Assembly: GCA_010405405.1 (NCBI GenBank) | Contig: MU004235.1 | Location: 1,006,538 to 1,070,537, forward strand | Reading direction: 5' to 3' | Source: Microthyrium microscopicum | Lineage: Eukaryota > Ascomycota > Dothideomycetes > Microthyriales > Microthyriaceae | Length of the DNA: 64,000 bases | In this document: in pieces, positions 1-10,359 of the stretch | Layout of the letters: every line of letters starts with the position of its first letter | Numbering within the stretch: the stretch's first letter is position 1 | Program-made: the position numbers and the translations under genes | The notes under the pieces: generated by a model | What the model saw: the letters and a program-made list of their open reading frames with translations, nothing else | Databases searched by the model: none | Told to the model about the DNA's origin: nothing

Positions 1-1594
1 GATTCTGTCATTAAATGGCTCGACTCTCAAGTAAGCCTCCCAGCAATTGACCTCAAATTTATCCATACTAAACCGGTTTGTTCAAGAGCCAGAGCTCGTC
101 ATCTGCTTCAGTAACAAGGCTAAGATTGCTGTAAACCTCATCTCCTTACGATGTATTCCAAAGACTGATTTTGGAGGGCTATTCCTCATGCTCTAAGGAA
201 CAGGGAGAGCTTGCTACCATTGCCTATCTCTAAAACGCTCTTTCATGATATTTCGACCGCTATGCAACTTTGCCCATCTTATTTACAGGCTCTGAGCTCT
301 GGAATGGCGACTTACCTACGCTCGTGTTCTCCATTGAGTGATGATCGCTGGAAGTGTGCCAGTAAGTCATGCCGAGGACTCTTGAATGGCGTCGAGCGCA
401 GGCTAATAATGTTTTTATTAGAGTTTATCTTCCAAGAAAACTCATATAGCTCTTGTCCCTTCAGCATCGCTATCACCTATAAAGGTTCTGAATGCCGCGT
501 TGACGCTCTAATGTTTGGAGCCCCTTTTGTCACTCCACTAGGCGTGTATGATACTCTGATGCTAGAGATCTTTCAATATTTGAATGCGACAAGCCCTCTG
601 ATAGCTGGACCAATGCTACTGCCAATTATGATCAAGGAGCTGATGGTCAAAATCTGGACTGGATATGTTGATCAATGCCACCAAGAATTATTCGATGTCG
701 AATTGGCTACCAGAATGAGAAAGGGCCTAGCCAATGTTCCGTATGCCTCCATAACTGATGATACTGTTCCAGAACTAGGATCCATCGACCTCGTCGATAT
801 TACTCGATCCTTGAACAGTACCTTAACCAAGATAGCATTCTCGAGTATGCAGTGCCAGTCTTCAAGGCGAGTTCTAAGTTTTGTATCTGATATGAACAGC
901 GACTTTCAGATGAATGTAGCCACTGCTGAACTTTCTCTCCAATCCTTACAGGCACACCTTCAAGCCAAAGTGGAGCATCTGCAAAGCTGGTTCGAGGGTA
1001 TTGAGGCCCGCTGCATTTATTTGACGCAAAGAGCTCAAGCGCAAACACAAACCGTAGGTGTTCCAGAAAGCCACCTTCTCCAATGTGACGCTGATCAATT
1101 TCAAGGTCTACAGTCTCATTGCGCAACGCGATAATGCTGTCAATTTGCGAATTGCGGAGGCTTCGAGAAGTCTTGCAGAGGCCAGTAGACGAGACAACAC
1201 CGCAATGAAAGCAATCGCAGAAGACTCCAAAATTGTAGCTCTTGCTACAGCAAGAGATAGTGCTTCTATGCGTATCATTGCCATCGTCACCATACTGTTT
1301 CTGCCTGCCACATTCACTGCTGTTAGTTTTAACCCTTAGAACATGCCAATTTCATTGATCTAGTACTAACGTGCGGAATTAAAGGCTTTGTTTAGTACAA
1401 GCTTCTTCGATTTCCATCCTCGTAACCCGAGTAAGGTGGTGTCGACATGGGTATGGCTCTACTGTGCAGTAACAGCACTCTTGACATTGCTTATCCAAGG
1501 ATTCTGGTATTACACCTCAAGAAGAAAAGAGAGAGAAATTTCAGAAGGCATATCGATGAGACATATCACCAGGAATGCACGCAATACAACATAG
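1..1594 (+). CDS. CorA-like coiled-coil membrane protein, 5' end outside the window
   Basis: The gene runs in from the left edge. A consistent model is exons 1-30, 89-130, 208-361, 422-1053, 1106-1321 and 1385-1594; all joins keep frame and give about 427 residues. The C-terminal part has the pattern of the fungal CorA-like family: a helical stretch rich in IAEDSK and ATARDS repeats (exon 5), a first hydrophobic segment around IIAIVTILFLPATFTA, a short loop, a second hydrophobic segment (TWVWLYCAVTALLTLL), then a basic tail with RRKERE. The GMN signature of true CorA Mg2+ channels is not visible between the two segments, so ion transport is doubtful. Such proteins are common and variable in Leotiomycetes and their role is unknown. 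The first three introns are less certain than the last two, which restore the family pattern exactly. Confidence 0.7.
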
Positions 1595-2462
1595 GTGCTA
1601 ACGGTGCCGTCCAACGCATATCTCAACCAAATTCGATATGAGATGGGAGTAAGAGCGCAGCTCTCCTACCTGAACTAAGGGAAGCCTTATTTATATTACC
1701 AATTGTAGTAATGATAGCTAAGCTCTTGTGTAAAAGAGATTAGCCACGGGGTAGGCAGGATACCTCATTCCACGCATGTATAAATGCGGTGAATCATCAA
1801 AGAATCCTCTCAATTAACAGCTTTTTGACAAAGGCATATGCCAAAAAGTACCAGACATATCAGGACATCTGATGACAGAATATGAGCCGGGTGATTTTCG
1901 ATGTGATGTGGATAACTGCCAGAATAGATTGCTGTTTGCCATATGAAAGTCACATCTAGGAGCCGTCAGTGGAACATAGAATCGGAACTGGACTTTCCGC
2001 AAGATTTTCCTGTCGATGAACTAAAATGGCTATTCCTAATAACGATATTTTAAGCAAGCATTTCTGATAAAGACTTGGCTGTGGCTGGAGTTCATACGAA
2101 GGCAGTATTCTGCTGACCTTGGCTACTTGGCAGCACTGCTCAACGAATCCAATCAATCACTTGAACTTCTCACAAAATCTAATACTTGTATACTGGTGAG
2201 ATCTACTGTCTGACGGCTAGCATGGCCCTAGGAAATGCTGAGCCAGGTCTCCTTAGCAGGCGTGGCACTTCGTTTTTGAGAGAAGCTGGAATCGAAATGC
2301 TATAAATCATGTCAATCTTTGCCCTAAATGTTGAATTCAAACACGACTTGCCTCAATTCACTTCATACAGCTACCTGTCTAAGCCAGCCTTTAAGCTTCT
2401 TTCCTCCAGTCATTCAAATCTACTTGGAACTCAGATACCTGAGACACTCAGCACCAATCAAC
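1595..2462. other. intergenic, possible small gene remnant
   Basis: No well-supported gene. On the plus strand three short open pieces (1872-1907, 1970-2011, 2055-2213) could be joined through GT..AG introns into a 78-residue reading frame that looks protein-like (acidic start, then a W/L-rich helix). Neither a recognisable domain nor a second copy supports it, so it is recorded as a possible remnant or chance frame, not a gene. Confidence 0.3.
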
Positions 2463-3062
2463 ATGTTGACAACAATGAACATCGTTGCCAGTTTACTGCT
2501 CATGCCGATATCTAATCTTGCAGCAGCGCTTCCAGCTGTAAGTACCCAGGTCAGCCGTAATAGTTCATCCATGAATATTTTGACCGCCATGTCCATTCTC
2601 CCACGCACCTCATGAAGCTAATCCATCTAGAAATCCCTCGAGCGTCGCGCCGATGACTCAGCCATAGTCAGTCTTTGCATTGACTTTGGTGGTACTGGAG
2701 TCAATTGCAAGGACATTATGCTCGGCCCAGACGCCTTCGACAACATCTCTGACGTATTTGGGACCGTCTTTGAACCCGATCAAGGGGCTGTGAATGCTTT
2801 CTTGGGCGGTGCGCCATCCTCCGCGACTCTGAAAACTGAGGGCATCTCTTGCACTTTTGGCAGCCAGACTGTGACAAATTTTCTGGCGTTTGATACAGGT
2901 GTCAACTGTGGAGGAGACACAATTCAAATTGACAGCAAGTCCGGGTGAGAACATCTCTTTGGCTATCATTCTATTATGATACTAACAAGCTCTAGTCAGC
3001 TTGATTTTCCTGGTGCACTTAACGACAACCTTGCTTGTATCCATTGCGATATTGTAGGCTGA
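2463..3062 (+). CDS. small secreted cysteine-containing protein
   Basis: Unrecognised family. Three exons (2463-2537, 2631-2944, 2996-3062) join in frame to 151 residues. The introns are 93 and 51 nt; the second has a perfect ACTAAC branch site. The first 25 residues are a signal peptide (start MLTTMNIVASLL, hydrophobic core, cleavage near LAAALPA); a second in-frame ATG lies at codon 5. A KSLERR stretch directly after it looks like a Kex2-type dibasic processing site. The mature part, about 120 residues, has six cysteines that could form three disulfides and is neutral to acidic, rich in Gly and Asp. A small size, secretion signal and even cysteine number are typical of fungal effector-like or cell-wall-associated proteins, but no function can be assigned. 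It lies between a CorA-like gene and a secreted phosphodiesterase, both in the more variable left end of the window. Confidence 0.65.
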
Positions 3063-3558
3063 AGACAAGGGCCATGGTCCGATTGTCGAAAATAGGTTCA
3101 TATTGAGAGCGCTAGATGGTTGCATTGAATATTGCTGGTTTGTATAGGTAGTTTTTCACTTTCATCGGATCTGTTTGCGTCACTAGCTTGTATTGTCGTT
3201 AGCATGGAGTATGTGGGCAACATGGGGAATGGATGCATACGAACACCTTTTGTCTTGAAAAAGGAGTATATATAGGTCTCTAATACCAGAATGATGAGGC
3301 CTCGAATCGTTCAGTAGCATGCTTGCAAGTCTAAATCACATTTTCTTCTAGCTAAATCAAAGATTATGTGTTAAATTTTGCAGGGAAACACTATGTTTGA
3401 TACTGTATACGTCTATTTAGGTTGGCAAATACTCTCTTATAGAGATTGAGTAGAGGAGGGTATGATATTAGCCTCACAATCATTATTTCTTCTCTCTTTG
3501 CGCATGTCGCATTTACCTGTGACAATTTATTGTTTGACTTCGATATCTGGCATTAGTA
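3063..3558. other. intergenic, convergent 3' ends
   Basis: Holds the 3' flanks of the small secreted protein gene (plus strand) and the PLC-like gene (minus strand). I see no coding pattern, RNA gene or repeat in it. Confidence 0.6.
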
Positions 3559-4538
3559 TTATGACGAAAGTCCGTTCATCGTGTTTTGGGCATTCATCTC
3601 CTGCCCCTGACCAAAATAGTCCACAAGTACAACATTAGGTTGCTTCCCCCAACTCCCTACACAAAGATCCGCCTGCGCACCAATTGATCCAGTTCCTGTC
3701 GCAGCATTGGTCTTGCCAGCATCAGCACGATCTGGAACTAGTACACTTGTTGCTGGTATCTTCATGTCGAGGAAGTGATTCACAATGTACATGCTTGATT
3801 TTCCATCGTTGTCTGCCTTGTTCTGTCTGTCCATGGTACACTGGGCAAAATTGGGATCGGTAGTATCAAATGGGGTTTCGAAAAAGTAGTTGAACTCGTC
3901 AAGGAGATAAGGTACTGTCTTTTCATCTGCACCATAATCTATCCGGGATTAGTCTTTCGTTGAGAACCAGTCACTGGAGACTTACCAATGAACACCACAA
4001 GCCTAGTACCAGCAGTTATCATATCTCCAAGCGTTGGCCAGCTATCCATTGGCATAGGATTTGGACTGGTCGATGGTATGAATTTGTATTTATCGGCGCC
4101 GACTGCCTTGAAGATAGAGTCGAAGATAGACATAGCGATCTTGTCTCCGTTGGTCAAAAGCAGTGTGACAACCTCATTTGGGTTATTGTCCAACCACGTC
4201 TTGACTGTCTGAACGTAGGCTTGAACCTTGCCGGAATTCTCCTCCCAACATGATGTGTGGCACATATATTGACTGTTAAGAAAGGAGTGTGTCTGCGCCG
4301 TAAGGAATCGTACGCCGCTGTTCAGCTGATCGGATACTGATTTAAGTTGATTCTGGGTAGGGAGTTGTCCAACGAAGGCAGAGTCATGAGCGCCAACGAA
4401 TGAAACATTGGAATATTTTCGATCACAGAGTGCAGCTTGTCCATTGCATATTGTGGCTCTCTTCTGGGTTGGAGCGGCCAGCGCAGAAGAAGAGAAGGAA
4501 GCCAAAAGTGATATCGTGCGAAGAAGAGACAGCTTCAT
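3559..4538 (-). CDS. secreted PLC-like phosphodiesterase
   Basis: Exon 1 is 4538-3986 and exon 2 is 3938-3559, with a 47-nt intron between; the product has 310 residues. The N-terminus is a signal peptide (MKLSLLRTISLLASFSSSALA) followed by a QKR dibasic site, so the enzyme is probably secreted. The body is the TIM-barrel PLC-like phosphodiesterase fold of the PI-PLC X-domain superfamily: the GAHDS motif near residue 50 carries the first catalytic-type histidine, then come SGVRFLTAQTH and, near residue 120, NEVVTLLLTNGD, matching the NP.EVVTL-type strand of fungal members. Fungal secreted members of this family often lack the full set of PI-PLC catalytic residues, and their substrates are mostly unknown, so phospholipase activity is not claimed. 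The intron lies right after the LVVFI strand and the frame continues as DYGADEKTVPYLLDEF, as expected for the family. Confidence 0.85.
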
Positions 4539-6037
4539 CGTGAAGAAGTATTAGAATTAGGTTGTATTAAAGAAAGGTAAGAGAGTGATGAACAAGCTGA
4601 ACTCCCAACTTAGGCAACGTAACGGTTTGATTGATTTATATTGATTCTCTACGTTCACAACAACGCGCCTTTCGCCTTTCACTCTTTAATCATGTTACAA
4701 GTGTAAAATGGTGCTCAGATCTGTGTAATCCAGTCACTCCATGAGTTCCTGTCAAAGACAAGGCTGTAAAAAGGGGCGTAATTCCTGACCGCTGACTGGC
4801 TGCCAAATTTAAATGCGCGCCAGTCAAAACGGTGTTTCAGGGGTTGCAAACATCCGCAACCTCTCAACTCCACTAAATCGATCTTCACTCCTTTCAACTT
4901 CACCTTCCTTATTTGCCTGGCCACAGCCAAGACGAAATGACTATTTCGGAGAGGGTCCAGTTGTTTGAGGTCCACGATAGCGGGTAACCTATGCGGACCG
5001 GCCCTGCCACCATTGGTCGCCGCATTGCGCCCAACTTCAGCCCTTTGGAGAACTCGGCGAGTCTACAGAACAACCGCGCTGTTATTTTCGGAGCCAGCTC
5101 CGTCAGATCAACATCACGCCCTCTCTATAGCATCTACCGGTCTTTTAGCTCCAGCCGGCATGTTTGTGTCATGCGTAGGTTGGCATCAGGCTTTGGAGTT
5201 TCACCAAGTGGTGGAGGGACAAATCCTGGTCGATAAATGTAACCTCATGAACACCACAATGCCCAGGTACCTTGAGCTCGTTGCTGCAGCTCTTATATCA
5301 CTAGCAGGACCCATGAACCAGACAAATACTAGCAGTGTATATGACCAGGGAGTACTCCAAGACCTCAAAGCGCAATACTCCAGTTCAGGCGGTCGACATG
5401 CTGCAATGGAAACCATATTTTTCTTTCCCTGGATGCGGCACATTGAGTTGAAAGGATTCTCAGTCCAAAAGTATCGCATGCAATGGGAAGCATGCATTGC
5501 GATAGATTCTAGAACACACACAAGGTGGAAACACATTGCGTTGAGAGACGGATCCCTTTGAGAAGTGATAACAACACTTTATGGTAAACGCCGAAAAAGT
5601 TAACATATCAACAATTTGTCTAGGCACCCAATTTCATACTCGAGTGCCTTACCGACTGAGTGTTTCCTGTCGAAACCTCTTCTCCCCTTTCCTAACTGGG
5701 AAGTTTCTCCTGTTAGGCTTCACTCCTTCCTATTGCTGAATACCTCGATCTCTTTACGGGCATATTCTTATGGTTATACGCTATGCTTCTTTTATCTACA
5801 CCCAACAAAGCAATGAGATAGTGAGCATTAAACATATATAAGCAGCCTTGGAACCTAGCAGTGAAGATTTAGACTGATATGAGTATATCCTCTTACATTC
5901 TTGATTAGCTCCCTTACTCGTTTACTACCTGTGTACCACTTCGAAAGTTCTACTTCGCCACGCTGGATTTGCCTCTGTCTTTTACGATATTTCAAGGCCA
6001 TCTGCACATTTCTTACTCCCCTTAAGAACACACCAGC
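4539..6037. other. 1.5-kb divergent intergenic region
   Basis: Lies between the 5' ends of the PLC-like gene (minus) and the methyltransferase gene (plus), so it holds both promoters. Open frames of up to 198 codons exist on the plus strand at 4965-5561 and 111 codons on the minus strand at 5201-5536, but they overlap each other, have no recognisable domain and no clear start context, and are not called as genes. Confidence 0.5.
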
Positions 6038-7926
6038 ATGTCAGACCTGGGGTCAGACTCAGACTCAGATGCGGACATTGAGCTACCCGCTCTACCATCG
6101 GAACTCACAGATGATCCGGAGCTCCTCGCTGCAGCTACAGCGGATCTCACCAAGCACAAATACAAGCCCCGACCACGAACCTCGTTCAAGGCACGGCAGC
6201 TGCCCAATCCAGCAACATCACTCACGGAACAAGACCCAGCTCTTGGAGCCTATTTCGTCATTGATCGAACAACATTAAACCAGAAAGAGATCCGATCAGG
6301 TTGCATCTACCACATGCACATGCATTTAGAAGGGGATGCCTACTTCCGCGTGCTTCGCCTACTAGAATCAGCAGATGCACATTCAAGAATACTGGCACAA
6401 GGCCACATCTTCCTAGCGACGAAAGCCTTTGACGGACTCTTTCCAATTGTGAAGAAGGAAGTGGTACTTCTGGCGGATACCCTTTATGGCCTAAAAGAGC
6501 CAGCAAGAACGCAGGCTATCGAAACGATTCCGATTACTGAGCTTGGTGAGGAAGTGAGTATTCGTTTCTTCCAGGCAGATGACACGCCAGCCAATGCTCC
6601 GGGGCTTGGCCTTTTTTGTCGCCGGATATTCTTCCGATTGTGGCGAAGTCTCAAATACTACGTGGGCACTCGGACGATTGCCTGGGGAGGTGTCATTCGA
6701 TCCCTAAATCCGAAAGAAGTGTTCGAGCTAAGCGGTATCCTACATGGACCTATTCAACGTGTTCGTCTAAAAGCACCACATGACGGCTCACACACATTTG
6801 CTGACGTTTGCCATGGCACGGGCGGAGCCACAGAAGCTGCCAAGTTAGCTGGTCTGCAACCAAGCTTTGCGATTGACATCGACAAGATACGCAGTGCCAC
6901 TTACCGAAGAAATAATGAGGATATCATGGACGAAGACGATATCATATGTGAAGATGTCTTTAATCTCAACACAGTCTATTTGGGTCAGCGCATCGATGTT
7001 CTGCACTGTTCGTTCCCTTGCAAAGTTTGGTCATGGCGCAAGATTTGGCCGACAAAGATGGACGAACGTAACCGAGCAATCGTTTTCGAATGGTACAAAG
7101 TTCTCAACCTGATTCGACCAAGGCAAGCTACCATGGAGCAAGTTGATGGAATGGTCCTCAGTCGAAAGCATACGCTATCGTTCTTCCGACTGATACGAGA
7201 TACTCTGGCCAATACAAGCATGAAAGTGGCTTGGTATGTTCACGAGTTATGTGATCATGGTAAGCTCTATCCTTGTCTTCAAAGAAGAGGAGCCAGGCTC
7301 TCAATTCCTAGACACTGCTGTAGTGTTGCGTCATTCGAGGAACAGATACTCGTGGTAATATTTCAATACTGATATCCGAATTAGGTCTACCATCGCGCCG
7401 TCGACGACTGTTGCTAACCGCCTCACGTCCTGACGAGTACATTCCAGCATTTGCGCCTGCAACACATGGACCGCGAGCCAAGCGTCCCTGGTTCTTACCT
7501 CGAGATGCGCTTAGAAACATACCTGAAGGTATTCCCCATCATGACATCACGGATGAGGTTCGGCGTCCTATCCCAAACTCCAAGCCAATACCATGGGATA
7601 CACTAAGCCCTACAGTCGTGTGTTCAGGAAGCAATATTCATCCCGACGGAACAAGACGGCTTACAATTCGCGAGTGGTTGCGTCTTCAGCGCTTCCCGGA
7701 CACTTTCGAGTTAGTGGGTACTTATGCCGAAGCTGTTCGACAAATTGGGGATGCTGTTCCCCCAATCCCTTTCTCACAGGTCTTGAACCTTGTTAGAAAA
7801 GCCTTGCAAAGCCGAGATGGTCCGGAGGGTACGGTTCCATGTCGTTCAATCTATGATGAGGACATCTTGCCAGTCAAGGAAGCGGACTATCCTTCTGTGT
7901 TCCGTCATCCTGCGTACTGTGCATGA
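6038..7926 (+). CDS. rid: RID/Masc1-type DNA cytosine-5 methyltransferase
   Basis: Two exons (6038-7259, 7385-7926) joined over a 125-nt intron give 587 residues. The catalytic domain is in the C-terminal half. Motif I is FADVCHGTGG (about residue 253), the cofactor-binding loop. The catalytic cysteine sits in SFPCKVWSW (about 326, motif IV). Motif VI reads MEQVDG (about 367) where most C5 methyltransferases have ENV. Motif VIII is GLPSRRRRLLL (about 408, built across the splice join), motif IX REWLRLQRFPDTF (about 500) and motif X QIGDAVPP (about 526). An E-Q pair in motif VI is a hallmark of the fungal RID/Masc1 group, which acts in repeat-induced point mutation in Neurospora and methylation-induced premeiotically in Ascobolus. 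The acidic N-terminus (SDSDSDADIE) and the region before motif I are fungal-specific. All catalytic motifs are present, so the gene looks intact. Assignment to RID rather than Masc1 needs a phylogeny. Confidence 0.88.
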
Positions 7927-8441
7927 GGAATCTTTTCGAGTTCCACGTGCTGGCGATGAGACGAGTTGGTTATTCGTTATTGCTGTTTTGTTTTGTCGGA
8001 GCAATTACTTTTCTACATCCAAAAAGTGTTTGCCATCTGGCGCCCTGTTCGTTATAGTTCTCTCGAAATACAAGAGACGGCGGAGTTTGACTTATCCAGT
8101 ACTTGCTGCAGTTTGCTTTGATTCAGTGATCGGAATATGCATCATTTCTCAAGGCCAAAAAAGCTTTATCTTTGCTTGCAAGTTGCCTGATTACTTCATC
8201 CTGCTTTGTGATCCCACTTGTGACAGCAACAAAAATCCAGCGAGATATGAGCGGTAATGAGGACGAGGAGTCATACGAGATCGAGCGAGGAGTCGATTAG
8301 AATAGATCATTTTCAATGCACCATGACATTCATGAATTCAAGCAGCCTCAGCCGCCATCGTGAATTTTGTATGTGAACCCGAAAGCAGACCCGAGGGTAC
8401 AAAAACTCCAGCCATGACAATGAAGCAGCACCACCCCACAC
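7927..8441. other. intergenic, convergent 3' ends
   Basis: 3' flanks of the methyltransferase gene and of RPL24, which converge here. An open frame on the plus strand (7790-8257) overlaps the end of the methyltransferase and has no recognisable content. Confidence 0.5.
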
Positions 8442-9110
8442 TTAACGAGTGTTTGCCTGCACCTTTGTTTGAGCACCCTTTGCGCCCTGCTTGCTCTGGA
8501 TTCGTTGTCCCTTGGATGCTCCTGATGCCAACTTTGCCTTGTCTGCCTTCTTCTTCTTTTCCGTCTCGGCCTTCTTGTCCTTTGCGTCCTTGATGGCGGC
8601 ACTGCGGGCAGCGGCGCGGGCTTCGGGTCGCTGAGAGCGGCGCTCTTTGATGACGTCGAGGGATGCACCGACGATGGCGCGCTGGTGCTTGACGGTACGA
8701 CGGGTTCGCTTCTTGGCTACTTCCTGTAGATTGAGCGCTGTCAGCATTTATTCTGAGCGAGCACCCGATTATCTTTTGCAATGTCCATTCCATGACCTCC
8801 ATCGATAGTCCAAGTGACAGATGTGACTAACCTCCGAGATACCCTTCTTGTGTTGTCGGCGGAAGAGGACGGTCCAAGCGATACGACGTGGGTTCTTGCG
8901 CTGTAGAAATAGCGATTCGGATTTGCCGTTCTGGAATCGGAAGATTTTGTTGTCGCCGCGGACGTAGAGTTTACCCTGAAGAGCGATGAGGCGTTAGTGT
9001 TGGACTTATGAACCGATTGTCGCACCAAAAGAGCGTAATTCGTCGCGTAGATAGCTTACCTTGCCAGGGTAAATCTTCGTACCGCTGAAGGTATCTTCGT
9101 AGGTTCTCAT
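8442..9110 (-). CDS. RPL24: 60S ribosomal protein L24 (eL24)
   Basis: Three exons: 9110-9060 (17 codons), 8975-8832 (48 codons) and 8723-8442, with introns of 84 and 108 nt; the product has 158 residues, normal for fungal eL24. The N-terminus contains the eL24 fold: [20 protein letters not shown], then [20 protein letters not shown] and [12 protein letters not shown]. The central part ([19 protein letters not shown]) is the family signature, and the tail is a Lys/Ala-rich helix. A tiny first exon followed by introns is usual for fungal ribosomal protein genes. It is a structural protein of the large cytosolic ribosomal subunit, located near the subunit interface. The gene is transcribed divergently from COX4, with only 296 bp between the start codons. 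Confidence 0.95.
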
Positions 9111-9406
9111 TTTGGCGGGATGAGAGCGTTAAGTTGGGATGTAGTTGGCGTCTTCAAGGTGTAGTTGCGTCGACGTCCCCCAATTTGATGTGTGATGCCA
9201 AGAAACCGCAATATGACCGGATCAACGAAAGTCCGCCCCGCTATTGCCTTAGCGCCACTTCACGTTTCTGCCTCAACAACGCCTTCTGCCTTACTGCCTG
9301 AAGCCGAGGGTATCGAATGTTCCCAACTCCAAGCTACATCAACACCTTTTAAATCCCACTTCCACCACCTCGATTTCACCCAATCTCCACTCAATTGACT
9401 GTCAAA
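9111..9406. promoter_or_regulatory. shared divergent promoter of RPL24 and COX4
   Basis: Only 296 bp separate the two start codons, so both promoters and both 5' leaders lie here. The stretch just before the COX4 start is rich in C and T, typical of fungal transcription start regions. I cannot name individual factor sites with confidence. Confidence 0.6.
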
Positions 9407-10213
9407 ATGCTTATGCGTCGTTCCGCTACGGCGCTTTTGCGTCAAGCTCGTCCACGAGTGCCAATTGCCGCCAGATCCTTCCAAACCTCCCTCATTCGAC
9501 GTACGATTTTCCCATATTGTTCGACCCATTGTACCGAAAGCTAACGCTGGAATCATACAGGAGATGCTCGCGGAAAGGATGGCATAATAACTTCGACCGA
9601 ACCCGTCGATTTGTCGAACATGAAGACTCTCGGAGGTCCGTTGAGCCCAATTACACTCGATGTACAATATCGGTCTCGGTACTGACGGTTGTGCAGAGAT
9701 TAAGGCAGACGAGGACCTTCTTCCAGTCGGTGCTCCAGTTGGTACTGTGCCTACCGAACTCAACCAGGCCACCGGTCTCGAGCGTTTGGAAATCTTAGGA
9801 AAGATTGAGGGTGTTGATATCTGGGACATGCGACCATTAGACACATCGAGAAAAGGTGAGGAATATGCTGAGTTGCTGAGGGACGCAGGCTAAATCGAAT
9901 TTCTAGGAACGATGGATAACCCCGTTGTTGTCAAGTCTTTTGGTGAGGAGCAATACGTCGGATGCACCGGTGTCCCAGCCGACACGCACGAGCAGCACTG
10001 GATGGTCATTTCAAGAGATCGCCCTTTCGAGCGATGCACTGATTGCGGAAATGTGATCAAGATGGAGTATACTGGCCCAGATGACCCACATCGTAAGTCT
10101 TCGTATACTTGCGCAAATACACTTTTTAATGCTGTTTAGATGGACATCCCCCAGTCAAGTATGAGCCAGAGAGCTTCGCCGACTACGTCAAGCCAGATTA
10201 CCATTACAAGTAG
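9407..10213 (+). CDS. COX4: cytochrome c oxidase subunit 4 (COX5B-type zinc subunit), mitochondrial
   Basis: Five exons (9407-9500, 9561-9635, 9697-9855, 9907-10092, 10140-10213) with introns of 47-61 nt give 195 residues; every junction keeps phase. The N-terminus is a classic mitochondrial targeting sequence: no acidic residues, many Arg, Ala and Ser (MLMRRSATALLRQARPRVP). The mature part has the COX5B features: GLERLEILGKIEG and DIWDMRPLD, then the zinc site formed by CTG, HEQHW and CTDCGN. This subunit sits on the matrix side of complex IV and is nuclear-encoded and imported. The yeast counterpart is Cox4. The last intron splits a His codon in PDDPHHGHPP. The gene shares its promoter region with RPL24. 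Confidence 0.95.
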
Positions 10214-10359
10214 ATACCAAAGCGAGTCACTTCAATGTTAGAATTACGTTGTAACTATGGCGACCGAGTAAACCATGTATGTAAAACTCAGTAGAACATG
10301 CCCAATCGGCATTTTGGTTTCATTATCAATATCTTGTACAAAAAGAGTTTGTTTCAAGA

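Noticed and set aside
4965-5561. 198-codon plus-strand open frame in the intergenic region before the methyltransferase
   Set aside because: No domain, no start context, and an equally long overlapping minus-strand frame; most likely chance.
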